Shown here piece after piece: positions 45,683-53,534 of a DNA stretch of 64,000 nt. Origin of the DNA: Streptosporangiaceae bacterium. GTDB taxonomy: Bacteria; Actinomycetota; Actinomycetes; Streptosporangiales; Streptosporangiaceae. The notes beneath the pieces were generated by a model. It was not told where the DNA came from. It worked only from the letters and a program-made list of their open reading frames with translations, and made no database searches. Made by a program: the position numbers and the translations under genes. Location: positions 17,447-81,446 of the forward strand of contig JAICYD010000014.1 of assembly GCA_025934375.1 (NCBI GenBank), read 5' to 3'. Each line of letters begins with the position of its first letter. The first letter of the stretch is position 1.

Positions 45683-47974
45683 TTAAAGGCCGTCGGCCGG
45701 TACCGGGTCCCGCACCTGGACCCGCAGCTCGCTGAAGTAGCGCTGGCCACCGGGGCCCGGGAGCCATGCCTGGTCGGGACCTGGCAGCAGTTCGGTCATC
45801 ACCACCTCGGTCTCGTCGCCTGCTCGCTGCCGGGCGGCTCTCAGCATCGTGGCGAGCGCGGACACGTAACGGGGGCTGGTCAGGTCGACGTAGACCGGCT
45901 TGACCTCGGTTCTGATCTTGACGAAGAGCTTCTCCGGCAGGTCAAGCGCCCGCCGCAAGCGGCGGATGGCAAGGTACTCGGGCAGCCCGCCGGACTTAGT
46001 TGGCCATGCCTGCGCGACAGTCGTGCGCCATCTCTCCCTGGCGACGACCAGCCGGTCGATGGTGATCCTCGGGCAGTGCCGCTCGGGCCCGGCCAGCGTC
46101 TTGAAAAGGTCACCGCCCGACCAGGCGATGGGCGCGGCGAACATCGCGAGCAATGGCCATCGGCGCCCGTCCCCGGCGGCTGCGATCAGCTCCCCGTCTT
46201 GCTCGGTCACGGTGATCGTCATGGCCGGGAGCAGCCTAGCCGGGTCGGCGCCTGACTCCGGCGCGAAGGCGAGCTGGTAGTCATCGGGCTGGACAGGAGC
46301 CAGGCGCGGAGTGAACTGCGGGCACCAGCTCGCGTAGGACGGGACGACCTGCCGGCCGAGATCGGCGGTCACGGCGGCCCGCAGCCTGGCTGGCTCAGGG
46401 TGGCGGTCGGTGAACAACGCGGAATCCAGCGTCGGCCACATCGCGTGCAGCTCGCCGAGGACGACCGTGAACTCCCCGCGGGCGAGCGCCGCGACGCTGT
46501 CGGCGCAGATCTGGAGGTCGGGGCTGTGGATTCGGGCTCCGGCCCAGGCCGGCCGCGCGGCGGCGAAGAGCGCTGCCGCCGGCCCGGCCAGATCGTCGCT
46601 GGTCAGGTTCACCCGGCGGGTCCCGGGCGCCATCTGGTCGAGGCCGAAGAGGGTGGCCCAGCGGGCTGAGAACTCGGTGGCGACCGCGCCGGCGACCGGC
46701 TCTGGATCAACGAGCAGCGGCAGGACGGCCGCCCAGAACCGGTGCAGCGGGACCCCAGCCGTGGCGGACCCGCCAAGCTCCGCGTACAGCCTGCGGAATG
46801 CCTGCGTGTAGGCGTCGGCCAGCGCCACCGACAGCCACCTCGCCGCGGGCAGCAGCACCTTGCCGAGCGGCCCGGCGATCGCGTCGAGCACGGGTCCGCC
46901 GAATGTCACCTCGATATCGCGGACCGTCTCTTCGTAGCAGATCTTCCTGCCCGCGTACATTTCCCCCGGCCGGCGCTCAGGGGCGGCGCCGGTGATGCTG
47001 GTGAACTCTGAATCCAGGCGGCCCAGGGCGACGAGCAGGTTGTCAGGGTCTCCCGCCGCCGCGCTGACCGCGTCCCGGGCAGCGTCCAGCCGGGCGAGCT
47101 CGGCCAGTGCCCGGTCCCGCGCCGCCGGATCGGCGATGGCGGCCACGGTGGCCCGCAGCGTCCCCTCCGCACTGGGGTCCTGCGGCAGGTTCACCCCCCA
47201 CCAGATCACGTCCCGTGCGGCAAGCTCGCCCAGCAGGGCAAGCGCCGTTGAGGGATCGAAGCCGCCGGCTACCGCCGCCGCGCAGGCCTGGCCGTCGCAG
47301 CGGGCCAGCAGGTCCGCCTCGGCCTCGGTCAGGGTCAGTGCGGCCCGCCCGGGCATCAGGACCTGGCGCCCCTCCATGGTGACATGCGGCTGCAGGCCCA
47401 CCGGGAGCCACGGCCGGACCCTCGGGTCGGCGGCGAGGTGGCTGGCGAAGGCTTCCAGCGCCCAGTGCTCGTAGTAGACGGTGCGTGCCCGGACCAGGCG
47501 GTCACCGCAGTGGGCGCGCACGGCGGGTGCTTGCGGATCGAGGCTGACCCAGGTGGCGGGGCCGAAGAACCCGATCGTGTCGTTCTTGCCGCAGTAGCGT
47601 TGCCAATAGCGGATGATCACGTTGTTCTTGGCCTTGCTCCGGTTCCTGCTTCGGCTGGCCTTCTGGCCGGCCGGTGCCTCCATCGCGATACGGGCCGCGG
47701 CGCCCGGGTTCTGCCAGGTGAGCGCCTCGCGAAAGAGCGGGTCGGCGGCGATGTCCGCGGCGACCGCGTCGGCTTGCGCGAGGGCCGCGGCATAGGCCGC
47801 CTCCAGGTCCGCCAACCCGGCCCGCCCGTCGAGGAACGCGTCGGCCGCCGCGGCGCACGCCGGGGCCGCGAACCAGTCCAGCCCGGCGGCCGGGAATCCG
47901 GCGGACCGCAGCAGGGCGTCGCGCCAGACCGCCCATTCAGTGCCGGGCAGCGGGGCGAGGTGGCTGCCGGTCAC
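45683..47974 (-). CDS. LanB-like tRNA-dependent ligase (glutamylation domain only, PEARL-like)
   Basis: 763 residues from the GTG at 47974, which has GGAGG upstream. It matches the N-terminal glutamylation domain of lantibiotic dehydratases: the active-site run RYWQRYCGKNDTIGFFGP (about 122-139) corresponds to the RYxxRxxxRxTPFGLFAG of NisB-type enzymes. Further support comes from MYAGRKICYEETVRDIEVTF, and an end with LPEKLFVKIRTEVKPVYVDLTSP. It stops where the elimination domain would begin, so it cannot alone complete dehydration. Such stand-alone domains include PEARLs, which add an amino acid from aminoacyl-tRNA to a peptide C-terminus, and split LanB proteins. No partner elimination gene is visible. 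Confidence 0.82.
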   Translation of the reverse strand: MTGSHLAPLPGTEWAVWRDALLRSAGFPAAGLDWFAAPACAAAADAFLDGRAGLADLEAAYAAALAQADAVAADIAADPLFREALTWQNPGAAARIAMEAPAGQKASRSRNRSKAKNNVIIRYWQRYCGKNDTIGFFGPATWVSLDPQAPAVRAHCGDRLVRARTVYYEHWALEAFASHLAADPRVRPWLPVGLQPHVTMEGRQVLMPGRAALTLTEAEADLLARCDGQACAAAVAGGFDPSTALALLGELAARDVIWWGVNLPQDPSAEGTLRATVAAIADPAARDRALAELARLDAARDAVSAAAGDPDNLLVALGRLDSEFTSITGAAPERRPGEMYAGRKICYEETVRDIEVTFGGPVLDAIAGPLGKVLLPAARWLSVALADAYTQAFRRLYAELGGSATAGVPLHRFWAAVLPLLVDPEPVAGAVATEFSARWATLFGLDQMAPGTRRVNLTSDDLAGPAAALFAAARPAWAGARIHSPDLQICADSVAALARGEFTVVLGELHAMWPTLDSALFTDRHPEPARLRAAVTADLGRQVVPSYASWCPQFTPRLAPVQPDDYQLAFAPESGADPARLLPAMTITVTEQDGELIAAAGDGRRWPLLAMFAAPIAWSGGDLFKTLAGPERHCPRITIDRLVVARERWRTTVAQAWPTKSGGLPEYLAIRRLRRALDLPEKLFVKIRTEVKPVYVDLTSPRYVSALATMLRAARQRAGDETEVVMTELLPGPDQAWLPGPGGQRYFSELRVQVRDPVPADGL

Positions 47975-48177
47975 CGCGCGGCCTCCGGCCGACCGGTGCC
48001 GGCTGGACGGCCCACGGTTACCGCCCCGGCCTGAATGAATGGCACATGGCGCAGGCGTCCCAAGGCGCGGCATCCCCTGCGGTCATATGTTGAGCATCCC
48101 GGCTCTAAGCGGGCAAGTCAACCGGCACTCTGCATTAACCATAATAGTTATAGAGGATTCGCCCGTGATAATTGAGG

Positions 48178-48221
48178 TCGGCGTGAAAATGGAGAGAGGA
48201 ATTCGGCGTGAAAATGGAGAG
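48178..48221 (+). repeat. Two 19-bp direct repeats before the small peptide gene
   Basis: TCGGCGTGAAAATGGAGAG occurs at 48178-48196 and 48203-48221, exact copies with a 25-bp period, in the intergenic space between the divergent LanB-like and peptide/DegT genes. They may be activator sites or a slipped duplication; the second copy also supplies the purine-rich ribosome binding site of the ORF at 48227. Confidence 0.75.
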
Positions 48222-48226
48222 GCAGG

Positions 48227-48415
48227 ATGGAAGCCAATATAGAGATGGATGCTGGACTGCGGGTCCATAGTTGTGCATGCTTGAACGGTGGATCCATGTA
48301 CTGCATATCCGGATTCGCGGAGCATCGCGGCCAATCACCGCCCAGCGCAGAAGTCGATCGCTACGAAATTGCCCGCCGCCGGCGGCGTTCGCGTCATGCC
48401 CAAGGACGCGTCTAG
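48227..48415 (+). CDS. Candidate small peptide (possible RiPP precursor or scaffold)
   Basis: 62 residues with a purine-rich GGAGAGGCAGG directly before the ATG. The stop is 8 bp before the DegT start and the TAGGAG there doubles as its ribosome binding site, so the two form an operon. An acidic start (MEANIEMDAGL) is followed by a Cys/Ser/Gly-rich stretch HSCACLNGGSMYCISG (Cys16, 18, 26), then a hydrophilic and finally strongly basic tail (RRRRRSRHAQGRV). It sits opposite the LanB-like gene, so it may be the peptide that enzyme modifies. The DNA is less GC-rich than that of the neighbours. The basic tail could also be non-coding read-through, so the call is tentative. Confidence 0.4.
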   Translation: MEANIEMDAGLRVHSCACLNGGSMYCISGFAEHRGQSPPSAEVDRYEIARRRRRSRHAQGRV

Positions 48416-48423
48416 GAGTGCGC

Positions 48424-49701
48424 ATGACCTCGGACAACCTGCGAACGCGAGGACTCGCGGAGCCCAGCCTGGCGATCGCCGGCGGGCAGCCCGTCCGGAC
48501 GCGGCCATGGCCCACCTATGACAAGGGGGACGCGTTCATCTCACCGGATGACGAGGTGGCGGCGTACTCAGCTATCCGGTCGCACCGGTACTTCCGCTAC
48601 GACGACCGGCCGAGCGAGCAGACCTGCGCCGGTCGCCTGGAGAACCGGCTGTGTGAGACATTCGGCGCCCGGCACGCGCTCGCCTGCGCCAGCGGGACGA
48701 CGGCGATCACGCTCGCGTTGCTCGCCCTTGACCTGCCGCCCGGCTCGCCCGTAGCTTGCCCCGGGTTCACCTTCCCGGCCACGCCGAGCGCGATACTGCT
48801 GGCCGGGCACCGCCCGCTGCTGGTGGAGTGCGACGCTGACCTGCATCCCGACCTCCACCATCTGAGACAGGTCCTCGATGACGGCGCGAGGGCGGCGGTT
48901 GTCGTCCACATGCGCGGCTACGCATCCGACATGCCGGCGATCATGGACCTGGCGCGCAGCCGTGGCGTCAGGGTAGTCGAGGATGCGGTTCCCGCCCTGG
49001 GCGCCAGGCTGCGCGGTCGTTATCTCGGCACGTTCGCTGACTTCGGAGCGTTCAGCACGCAGTCGGACAAGTCGCTCAACACTGGCGAGGGCGGCTTCCT
49101 GCTGACTGACGACGAGGAAGCCTATGCCCGCGCTGTGGTGTACTCCGGTGCCTACGAGGGGCGCATGCAGCGGCATTTCCCCGGCGGCGCACCCGCCGTG
49201 GACGATCTGGCCTACCCGATTTACGGGTTCCGCATGGACGAGATCCGCGCCGCGCTAGCGGGCGCCCTGCTCGACCGGCTGCCCCAGCGCCTGGCCGCTC
49301 ACCGGCGCAATCACGATTACGTGATCAGCGGGCTGGCCGGCCAGGACGGGATCGCGTTGCGCCGCCCGGTGGCCGACGGCGCCCATCTGGGCGATGCGCT
49401 GATGTTCCGGCTTCCAGGCGCCACGCCCGCCGAGTGCGCCTGGTTCGCCCGGGCCGTCGCCGCCGAGGGTATCGACGCGCGGGCGCTTGGCGATCCGGGC
49501 TGCGTGAACGTGCGCGCCTTCTGGCACTGGCGGTTCCTGGTGGGCGCGGACCCGGTGCGCGCTCGCGCCGCCCTGCCCCGGACGGCGCGCTACATCGGCG
49601 AGGCGATCGACATCCCGCTGTCGGCCAACCTGACCCTGGCCGACTGCGACGACCTGGTGACGGCGGTCACCAAGGTAGCGGCGGCGTTCCGCCGCCGCTG
49701 A
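48424..49701 (+). CDS. DegT/DnrJ/EryC1/StrS-family aminotransferase
   Basis: 425 residues, PLP-dependent. Visible are ARHALACASGTTAITLAL (phosphate-binding GTTA), VACPGFTFPATPSAILLAG, VVEDAVPALGARLRGRYLGTFADFGAFS and the PLP-lysine region STQSDKSLNTGEGGFL. DegT enzymes aminate keto-sugars, keto-cyclitols or aminoshikimate-type rings, or act as dehydratases where the Lys is lost; here Lys is present. In this cluster it probably introduces an amino group into a small building block. The ATG at 48424 is preferred over the longer frame from 48271, which overlaps the small peptide gene. Its end faces the encapsulin gene end, 8 bp away. Confidence 0.9.
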   Translation: MTSDNLRTRGLAEPSLAIAGGQPVRTRPWPTYDKGDAFISPDDEVAAYSAIRSHRYFRYDDRPSEQTCAGRLENRLCETFGARHALACASGTTAITLALLALDLPPGSPVACPGFTFPATPSAILLAGHRPLLVECDADLHPDLHHLRQVLDDGARAAVVVHMRGYASDMPAIMDLARSRGVRVVEDAVPALGARLRGRYLGTFADFGAFSTQSDKSLNTGEGGFLLTDDEEAYARAVVYSGAYEGRMQRHFPGGAPAVDDLAYPIYGFRMDEIRAALAGALLDRLPQRLAAHRRNHDYVISGLAGQDGIALRRPVADGAHLGDALMFRLPGATPAECAWFARAVAAEGIDARALGDPGCVNVRAFWHWRFLVGADPVRARAALPRTARYIGEAIDIPLSANLTLADCDDLVTAVTKVAAAFRRR

Positions 49702-49709
49702 CCTCCTCG

Positions 49710-50576
49710 CTACAGGGTGATGACAAAGAAGTTGGCCGGAAGGTTGACCACGACGCGCTCGTAGATCTCGGCCATGACCGCGATGCCGGATGTCGCGAAG
49801 GTCCCCGGCGGCGGATCGGCGAAGCCGATCACCGAGCGCCCGGAATCGAAGAGCATGGCGCCATGGCCGAAATCGCCGGCGATGGCCCTTCCCTCCTCGA
49901 TCAAGCGGGTCCGCACGATGAAGACCCCGTTCCGCTCCAGGTCGGCCATCAGCTGGCCCTGCCCCATGAACATGTAGTAGTCGGCCGGGTTGATGATCAG
50001 GCCATCAACGGTGCCGCCCATTTGCTCCGCCCCGTTGCACGCGGCGAGGATCGTCGAGGCGAACCGGCCCTTCGACTCGATGCGCTCGATTCCGTCCATG
50101 TTCAGCAGGCCGCCCTCGCCCCGGATGATCGCGTGGTTCTCGGCCGTGCTAAGGCGGGCGACGAGCCGGTAGTCCAGGAAGGGCCCGAAGGCTTCCGGGT
50201 CGTCGGCCAGGTCGGCCGGGACCTGGACCCATGCCGTGGTGGGCAGCAGTTCCGGGATCGGCGACCGGTAGTAGCGGCTCGCGAGCTCACGCCGCATGCC
50301 GCCCTCGGTCAGGTCGGGATCGCCGGGCTGGGCCGGGCCCTCGTGCCAGTAGAACCGCTGCGGAGTGCGGGACAGGTCGACGATCTTCATCATGTTGCGG
50401 GCCGGGTACCGCCGCTTGCGCCGCGAGGTGGTCAGCAAGTCGGTAACCGTCTCGTTGTACTCGACGCGGGCCTGGAGGCCATCGACGGCGTACGCCTCGG
50501 CGAAAACCCGGCCTGGCGACAGCTGCGCCTTCCGCTCGGCGAGGACCTCCGCCATGGTCTCCTTCATGCCGTTCAC
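49710..50576 (-). CDS. Encapsulin-like HK97-fold shell protein (Family 3 candidate)
   Basis: 288 residues with the layout of the HK97 capsid fold. An N-arm and E-loop region occupies about 1-120 (YNETVTDLLTTSRRKRRYPARNMMKIVDLSR), the P-domain spine helix about 125-152 (DYRLVARLSTAENHAIIRGEGG, followed by LLNMDGIERI as in phage capsids), and the A-domain about 185-250 with GLIINPADYYMFMG and GRAIAGDFGHGAMLFD. The last P-domain strands end in ERVVVNLPANFFVITL. No phage packaging, portal or protease genes are nearby. The context of sulfotransferase, SDR, aminotransferase and methyltransferase matches the natural-product (Family 3) encapsulins. The GTG start overlaps the preceding methyltransferase stop (GTGA). 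Confidence 0.82.
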   Translation of the reverse strand: MNGMKETMAEVLAERKAQLSPGRVFAEAYAVDGLQARVEYNETVTDLLTTSRRKRRYPARNMMKIVDLSRTPQRFYWHEGPAQPGDPDLTEGGMRRELASRYYRSPIPELLPTTAWVQVPADLADDPEAFGPFLDYRLVARLSTAENHAIIRGEGGLLNMDGIERIESKGRFASTILAACNGAEQMGGTVDGLIINPADYYMFMGQGQLMADLERNGVFIVRTRLIEEGRAIAGDFGHGAMLFDSGRSVIGFADPPPGTFATSGIAVMAEIYERVVVNLPANFFVITL

Positions 50577-51415
50577 GCGCTCCGCTTGCGAGCCACGAAG
50601 ATGCCCCAGCCGAATTCCTCGTCATCAATGGCCAGCTGTATTTCCCGGCACGACCCGGCGAACGATAGCATCCAGTCTCTTGCCGCCTGGTCGGGCACGG
50701 TTTTCGCGCGCTCTGCCGCGGTCTCCCCGAGCACGCGGTAGGTCTGTCGTAGGTGGCTGCGCAGGTTGCGGGCGAGCAGGATCTCGAACCCGCAGCTGTC
50801 CAGTGCTTCCTGGTATCCGATGAGGGAGTAGCCGCCATTCCAGCGCACGCGGTCGAAGACGTGCCTGCGGGCCCGCTCGCTGACGTGCTCCTTCGGCTGA
50901 AGGAAGTCGGAAAAGGCGAAGATGCCGCCCGGGGCCAGCACGCGCGCGATCTCCGCGTGGCTGCGAGGCTTGTCCGGCACAAGGGCCAGCGAGTCCTGGC
51001 TGACGACGTGCGTGAAGGTGCCGGCCTGATAGGGCATCCTCGTGACCGAGCCATGCCGGAACGTGATGCGCAGGCCCGGCGCGGCCGTCAGCCTGTCCAG
51101 GGCGAACTTAACGCGCTCCTCGCTCAGGTCAAGCCCTTCCCCGCTGCAGCCATATTCCCTGGCCAGGTACAGCAGGAAGTTGCCGCATCCGCTGCCCGCG
51201 TCGAGGACACGGGACGAGCCGTCGATCATCATCTCCGCGGCGAGCACGGCGGAAGTATGCTGCGCCGCGGCCTGATAGTCACCCTCATTGCCCGGCGCGA
51301 AGTAGCCGGTATGCAGGACGCCATCCATGTCCCAGAAGCTCAGGTAGTTATGCAGGGTCTGGTCGAAGAACTCCTCGACATCCTGCTCGGTGTAGTCGCG
51401 GCTGGCTACCGACAT
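50573..51415 (-). CDS. SAM-dependent methyltransferase, co-translated with the encapsulin
   Basis: 280 residues. Class I motif SSRVLDAGSGCGNFLLYLA at about 67-85, acidic GLDLSEERVKFA, HVVSQDSLALVPDKPRSHAEIARVLAPGGIFAFSDF. The N-terminal SFWDMDGVLHTGYF resembles the small-molecule methyltransferases of the sarcosine/phosphoethanolamine and ubiquinone groups. The stop overlaps the encapsulin GTG by 4 bp, so the two proteins are produced together in fixed ratio, which makes this enzyme a prime candidate for cargo of the shell. No known encapsulin targeting peptide can be recognised at either end. Confidence 0.88.
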   Translation of the reverse strand: MSVASRDYTEQDVEEFFDQTLHNYLSFWDMDGVLHTGYFAPGNEGDYQAAAQHTSAVLAAEMMIDGSSRVLDAGSGCGNFLLYLAREYGCSGEGLDLSEERVKFALDRLTAAPGLRITFRHGSVTRMPYQAGTFTHVVSQDSLALVPDKPRSHAEIARVLAPGGIFAFSDFLQPKEHVSERARRHVFDRVRWNGGYSLIGYQEALDSCGFEILLARNLRSHLRQTYRVLGETAAERAKTVPDQAARDWMLSFAGSCREIQLAIDDEEFGWGIFVARKRSA

Positions 51416-51430
51416 CCCGGGTCCCTCCAG

Positions 51431-52258
51431 TCATATGTAGGTGTCTTTGGACGCGGCCGTGTACTGAGTCACCTGCTGTCCCACCACGCTGGACCCGCCG
51501 TCCAGCAGGTGCACGCCCCCGGTGACGTAGGAGGCCCGCTCACTCGCGAGGAAGGCGGCCACGGCCGCGAACTCGTCGGGCCGCCCGATGCGGCCAACCG
51601 CGCTGTGACCACCGAGGGCCCGCAGTGGAGCCTCGATGTCGCCATCCTCGGCCAGCCTCGCCGCCGCGCGCTCGACCATCTCGGTCCGGGTGGCGCCCGG
51701 CGCGAGCACGTTAACGGTGATGCCGTCGCGGCCCACCTCGGCCGCCAGGGCCTGAGCGAACCGGGTCAGCCCGGCCCGGGCCGCGCCAGACAGGGCGAAC
51801 GAGGGGATGGAGATGACGGCCGTCTCCGAGGCCACGAACAAGATCCGGCCCCATCCGGCCGCCCTGAGGTGGGGTAGCGCCGTAAGAGCCAGGTTGACCG
51901 CGGGCAGGAACGTACCGTCAAGAGCCTCCTGGTACTCCGCCATGGAGAATTGCGAAGCCGCGCCGGCCGGCGGGCTTCCCCCGCTGACCGCGAGGATGTG
52001 CATCGCCCCGAACCGAGCGGCCACCTCATCGACCCAGCGCCTGGCTGCGGCCTGATCGGTGATGTCGACGCTCGTCGCCGTCACTTGACCGCGCGCCAGG
52101 ACGCTGATTGCACGCTCGGCGGCGGCGAGCCGGCCGCGGTCGCGGGCACCAATGGCGACATGGGCGCCCTCGGCCGCCAGCTCCTTCGCCACGGCCAGGC
52201 CCAGGCCGCTCGAGCCGCCCGCGACCAGCGCGACCTTGCCAACGAGTCCCAGATCCAC
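51431..52258 (-). CDS. SDR-family oxidoreductase with altered active site
   Basis: 275 residues. NAD(P) motif VAGGSSGLG at 12-20, SVDITD for the adenine pocket and a C-terminal GRIGRPDEFAAVAAFLASERASYVTGG typical of classical SDRs. The catalytic Tyr-x-x-x-Lys is missing: the aligned segment reads SFALSGAARAG (153-163), with Leu and Arg in place of Tyr and Lys, while Ser in FVASET is kept. Many actinobacterial SDRs share this LSxxxR pattern, so it may still be active by another route or act as a binding protein. It lies 15 bp upstream of the methyltransferase in the shell operon. Confidence 0.85.
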   Translation of the reverse strand: MDLGLVGKVALVAGGSSGLGLAVAKELAAEGAHVAIGARDRGRLAAAERAISVLARGQVTATSVDITDQAAARRWVDEVAARFGAMHILAVSGGSPPAGAASQFSMAEYQEALDGTFLPAVNLALTALPHLRAAGWGRILFVASETAVISIPSFALSGAARAGLTRFAQALAAEVGRDGITVNVLAPGATRTEMVERAAARLAEDGDIEAPLRALGGHSAVGRIGRPDEFAAVAAFLASERASYVTGGVHLLDGGSSVVGQQVTQYTAASKDTYI

Positions 52259-52276
52259 CGGCTTCCCTTCCCGGCC

Positions 52277-53269
52277 CTAACGCGCCTGTCCGAGTCCGTC
52301 GCCGCGCGGTAGCGCGGCTCTGCTGTCCTGGCCGGCCGGGCCGGCGCGGAAGGTGCCGCGATAGCGGTAGCCATAGCGCCAGAACAGCGGCCACGACAGC
52401 GCCGCCGCGGCAAGCCGGGCAGACGGCGGCAGGCTGGCCCGCCAGGAGTCATCCGCGTTCCTGATGACCGTGGGCCCGCTGCGGAACCGGTCCGGGTTCC
52501 CGGTAACCGTGTGATTGACGCCAAGGTCGATTTCCCGGTCCCGAAGCGGGATGACGCCCGGCGCCGCGCCACAGAGCCGGAGTATGGCAGCCAGGGTGAC
52601 GGGCGGGTTGGCGATGAAATCCTCATAGCGCACGGTCAGCGACCGTCGCGGATGCCGCCGGGTAATGGCGGCGGAGGCCAGGTTGAAGCCGTGCCAGTAT
52701 GCGGTGCTCACGCTGGGCGACATCGCGTATGCGTAATCCTTCGGCTGGTGCCATGATCCGGCCACCGCCCGCGGGTCGCGCACCAGGTGAACGTAATAGG
52801 GCGCGATTCCGGCGATGTGCGAGAGCAAGGCCGATTCACCAGGGAGCTTATTGGTGTCCACGAGAACGCCTGCTCCAGTTAGCTCCGCGATGGCGTAGTA
52901 GACCTGTCGCATGAGAAGGGCATGCTCGCGGATTCCCTCGCAATGCAGCCCGCGGTGCAGCACGCGCCAGGTATGCCTCGTCCTGACGTAGGCCCGCTGA
53001 CGGGCGATGACCATGTCAGCGTGAGCCTCTGCCGACAGTCCGGATGGCCGGCCGAGCGGCAGGATCCGCGACCAGATGGGGCAGTGGGTGAGCGGGCGAC
53101 CGCAGCCGCAGAGGTTGTTCGCGCCGAGGCCGGCCGCGTTCTTCCACAGGAAGTGCAATTCTCCCACGTGGAAGAAGCCCGGGACCTCGTTCAATACGTT
53201 GCCCATGATCGTGCTGCCATTGCGACACCAGCCGGTGATGCACACGACCTTGAGCGCCCGTTCGGTCAT
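52277..53269 (-). CDS. PAPS-dependent sulfotransferase
   Basis: 330 residues. The 5'-phosphosulfate-binding loop is GWCRNGSTIMGNVLNEVPG at 13-31 and the 3'-phosphate motif is YYVHLVRDPRAVAGSWHQ near 158-175; LTVRYEDFIANPPVTLAAIL is the conserved sulfotransferase end. The segment NNLCGCGRPLTHCPIW (about 50-66) has four cysteines and resembles the CxCG..l..Cp.W insertion of bacterial carbohydrate-type sulfotransferases. It is the first gene of the shell operon (sulfotransferase, SDR, methyltransferase, encapsulin), 18 bp ahead of the SDR. A PAPS-making system is not in the window. Confidence 0.9.
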   Translation of the reverse strand: MTERALKVVCITGWCRNGSTIMGNVLNEVPGFFHVGELHFLWKNAAGLGANNLCGCGRPLTHCPIWSRILPLGRPSGLSAEAHADMVIARQRAYVRTRHTWRVLHRGLHCEGIREHALLMRQVYYAIAELTGAGVLVDTNKLPGESALLSHIAGIAPYYVHLVRDPRAVAGSWHQPKDYAYAMSPSVSTAYWHGFNLASAAITRRHPRRSLTVRYEDFIANPPVTLAAILRLCGAAPGVIPLRDREIDLGVNHTVTGNPDRFRSGPTVIRNADDSWRASLPPSARLAAAALSWPLFWRYGYRYRGTFRAGPAGQDSRAALPRGDGLGQAR

Positions 53270-53378
53270 ATCGGCCCGGGAACCTCCCTACTGAGCTGTC
53301 ACGGGGTAGCCGTAACACAGCGGAGCGCGGCACTAGCATTCCGATCACGGTTATGTACTTAGCCTAGCTATCCTTGGC

Positions 53379-53449
53379 CGCTAGTACTAGCGCGCATATC
53401 ATCAGTTCTGTGTGCCACCAGTGAATTCCTGCGCTGCCAGTGATATGCG
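53379..53449. promoter_or_regulatory. Palindromes upstream of the shell operon
   Basis: A perfect 14-bp palindrome CGCTAGTACTAGCG at 53379-53392 is immediately followed by CGCATATCA (53393-53401), whose exact inverted copy TGATATGCG lies at 53441-53449. The area is the 265-bp gap between the TetR gene and the sulfotransferase start, and is the obvious place for operon control. Confidence 0.6.
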
Positions 53450-53534
53450 AGCTAGGCGGGGTTTGTGATCTGCTCGTGGGGACGGGCCGACCCCAGGCTC
53501 CATGCCTCACATCGGACAATTCTGGATCTCTTGC

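Noticed and set aside
48083..48334. Minus-strand 83-residue ORF as an alternative RiPP precursor for the LanB-like gene
   Set aside because: It has Cys near its end but lacks a clear ribosome binding site, runs antisense across the repeat and peptide ORF, and ends 109 bp before the LanB-like start. The plus-strand ORF is better supported.
49710..50576. Prophage remnant explaining the capsid-like gene
   Set aside because: No integrase, portal, terminase, tail or lysis genes are nearby, and the gene overlaps a biosynthetic methyltransferase in an operon.
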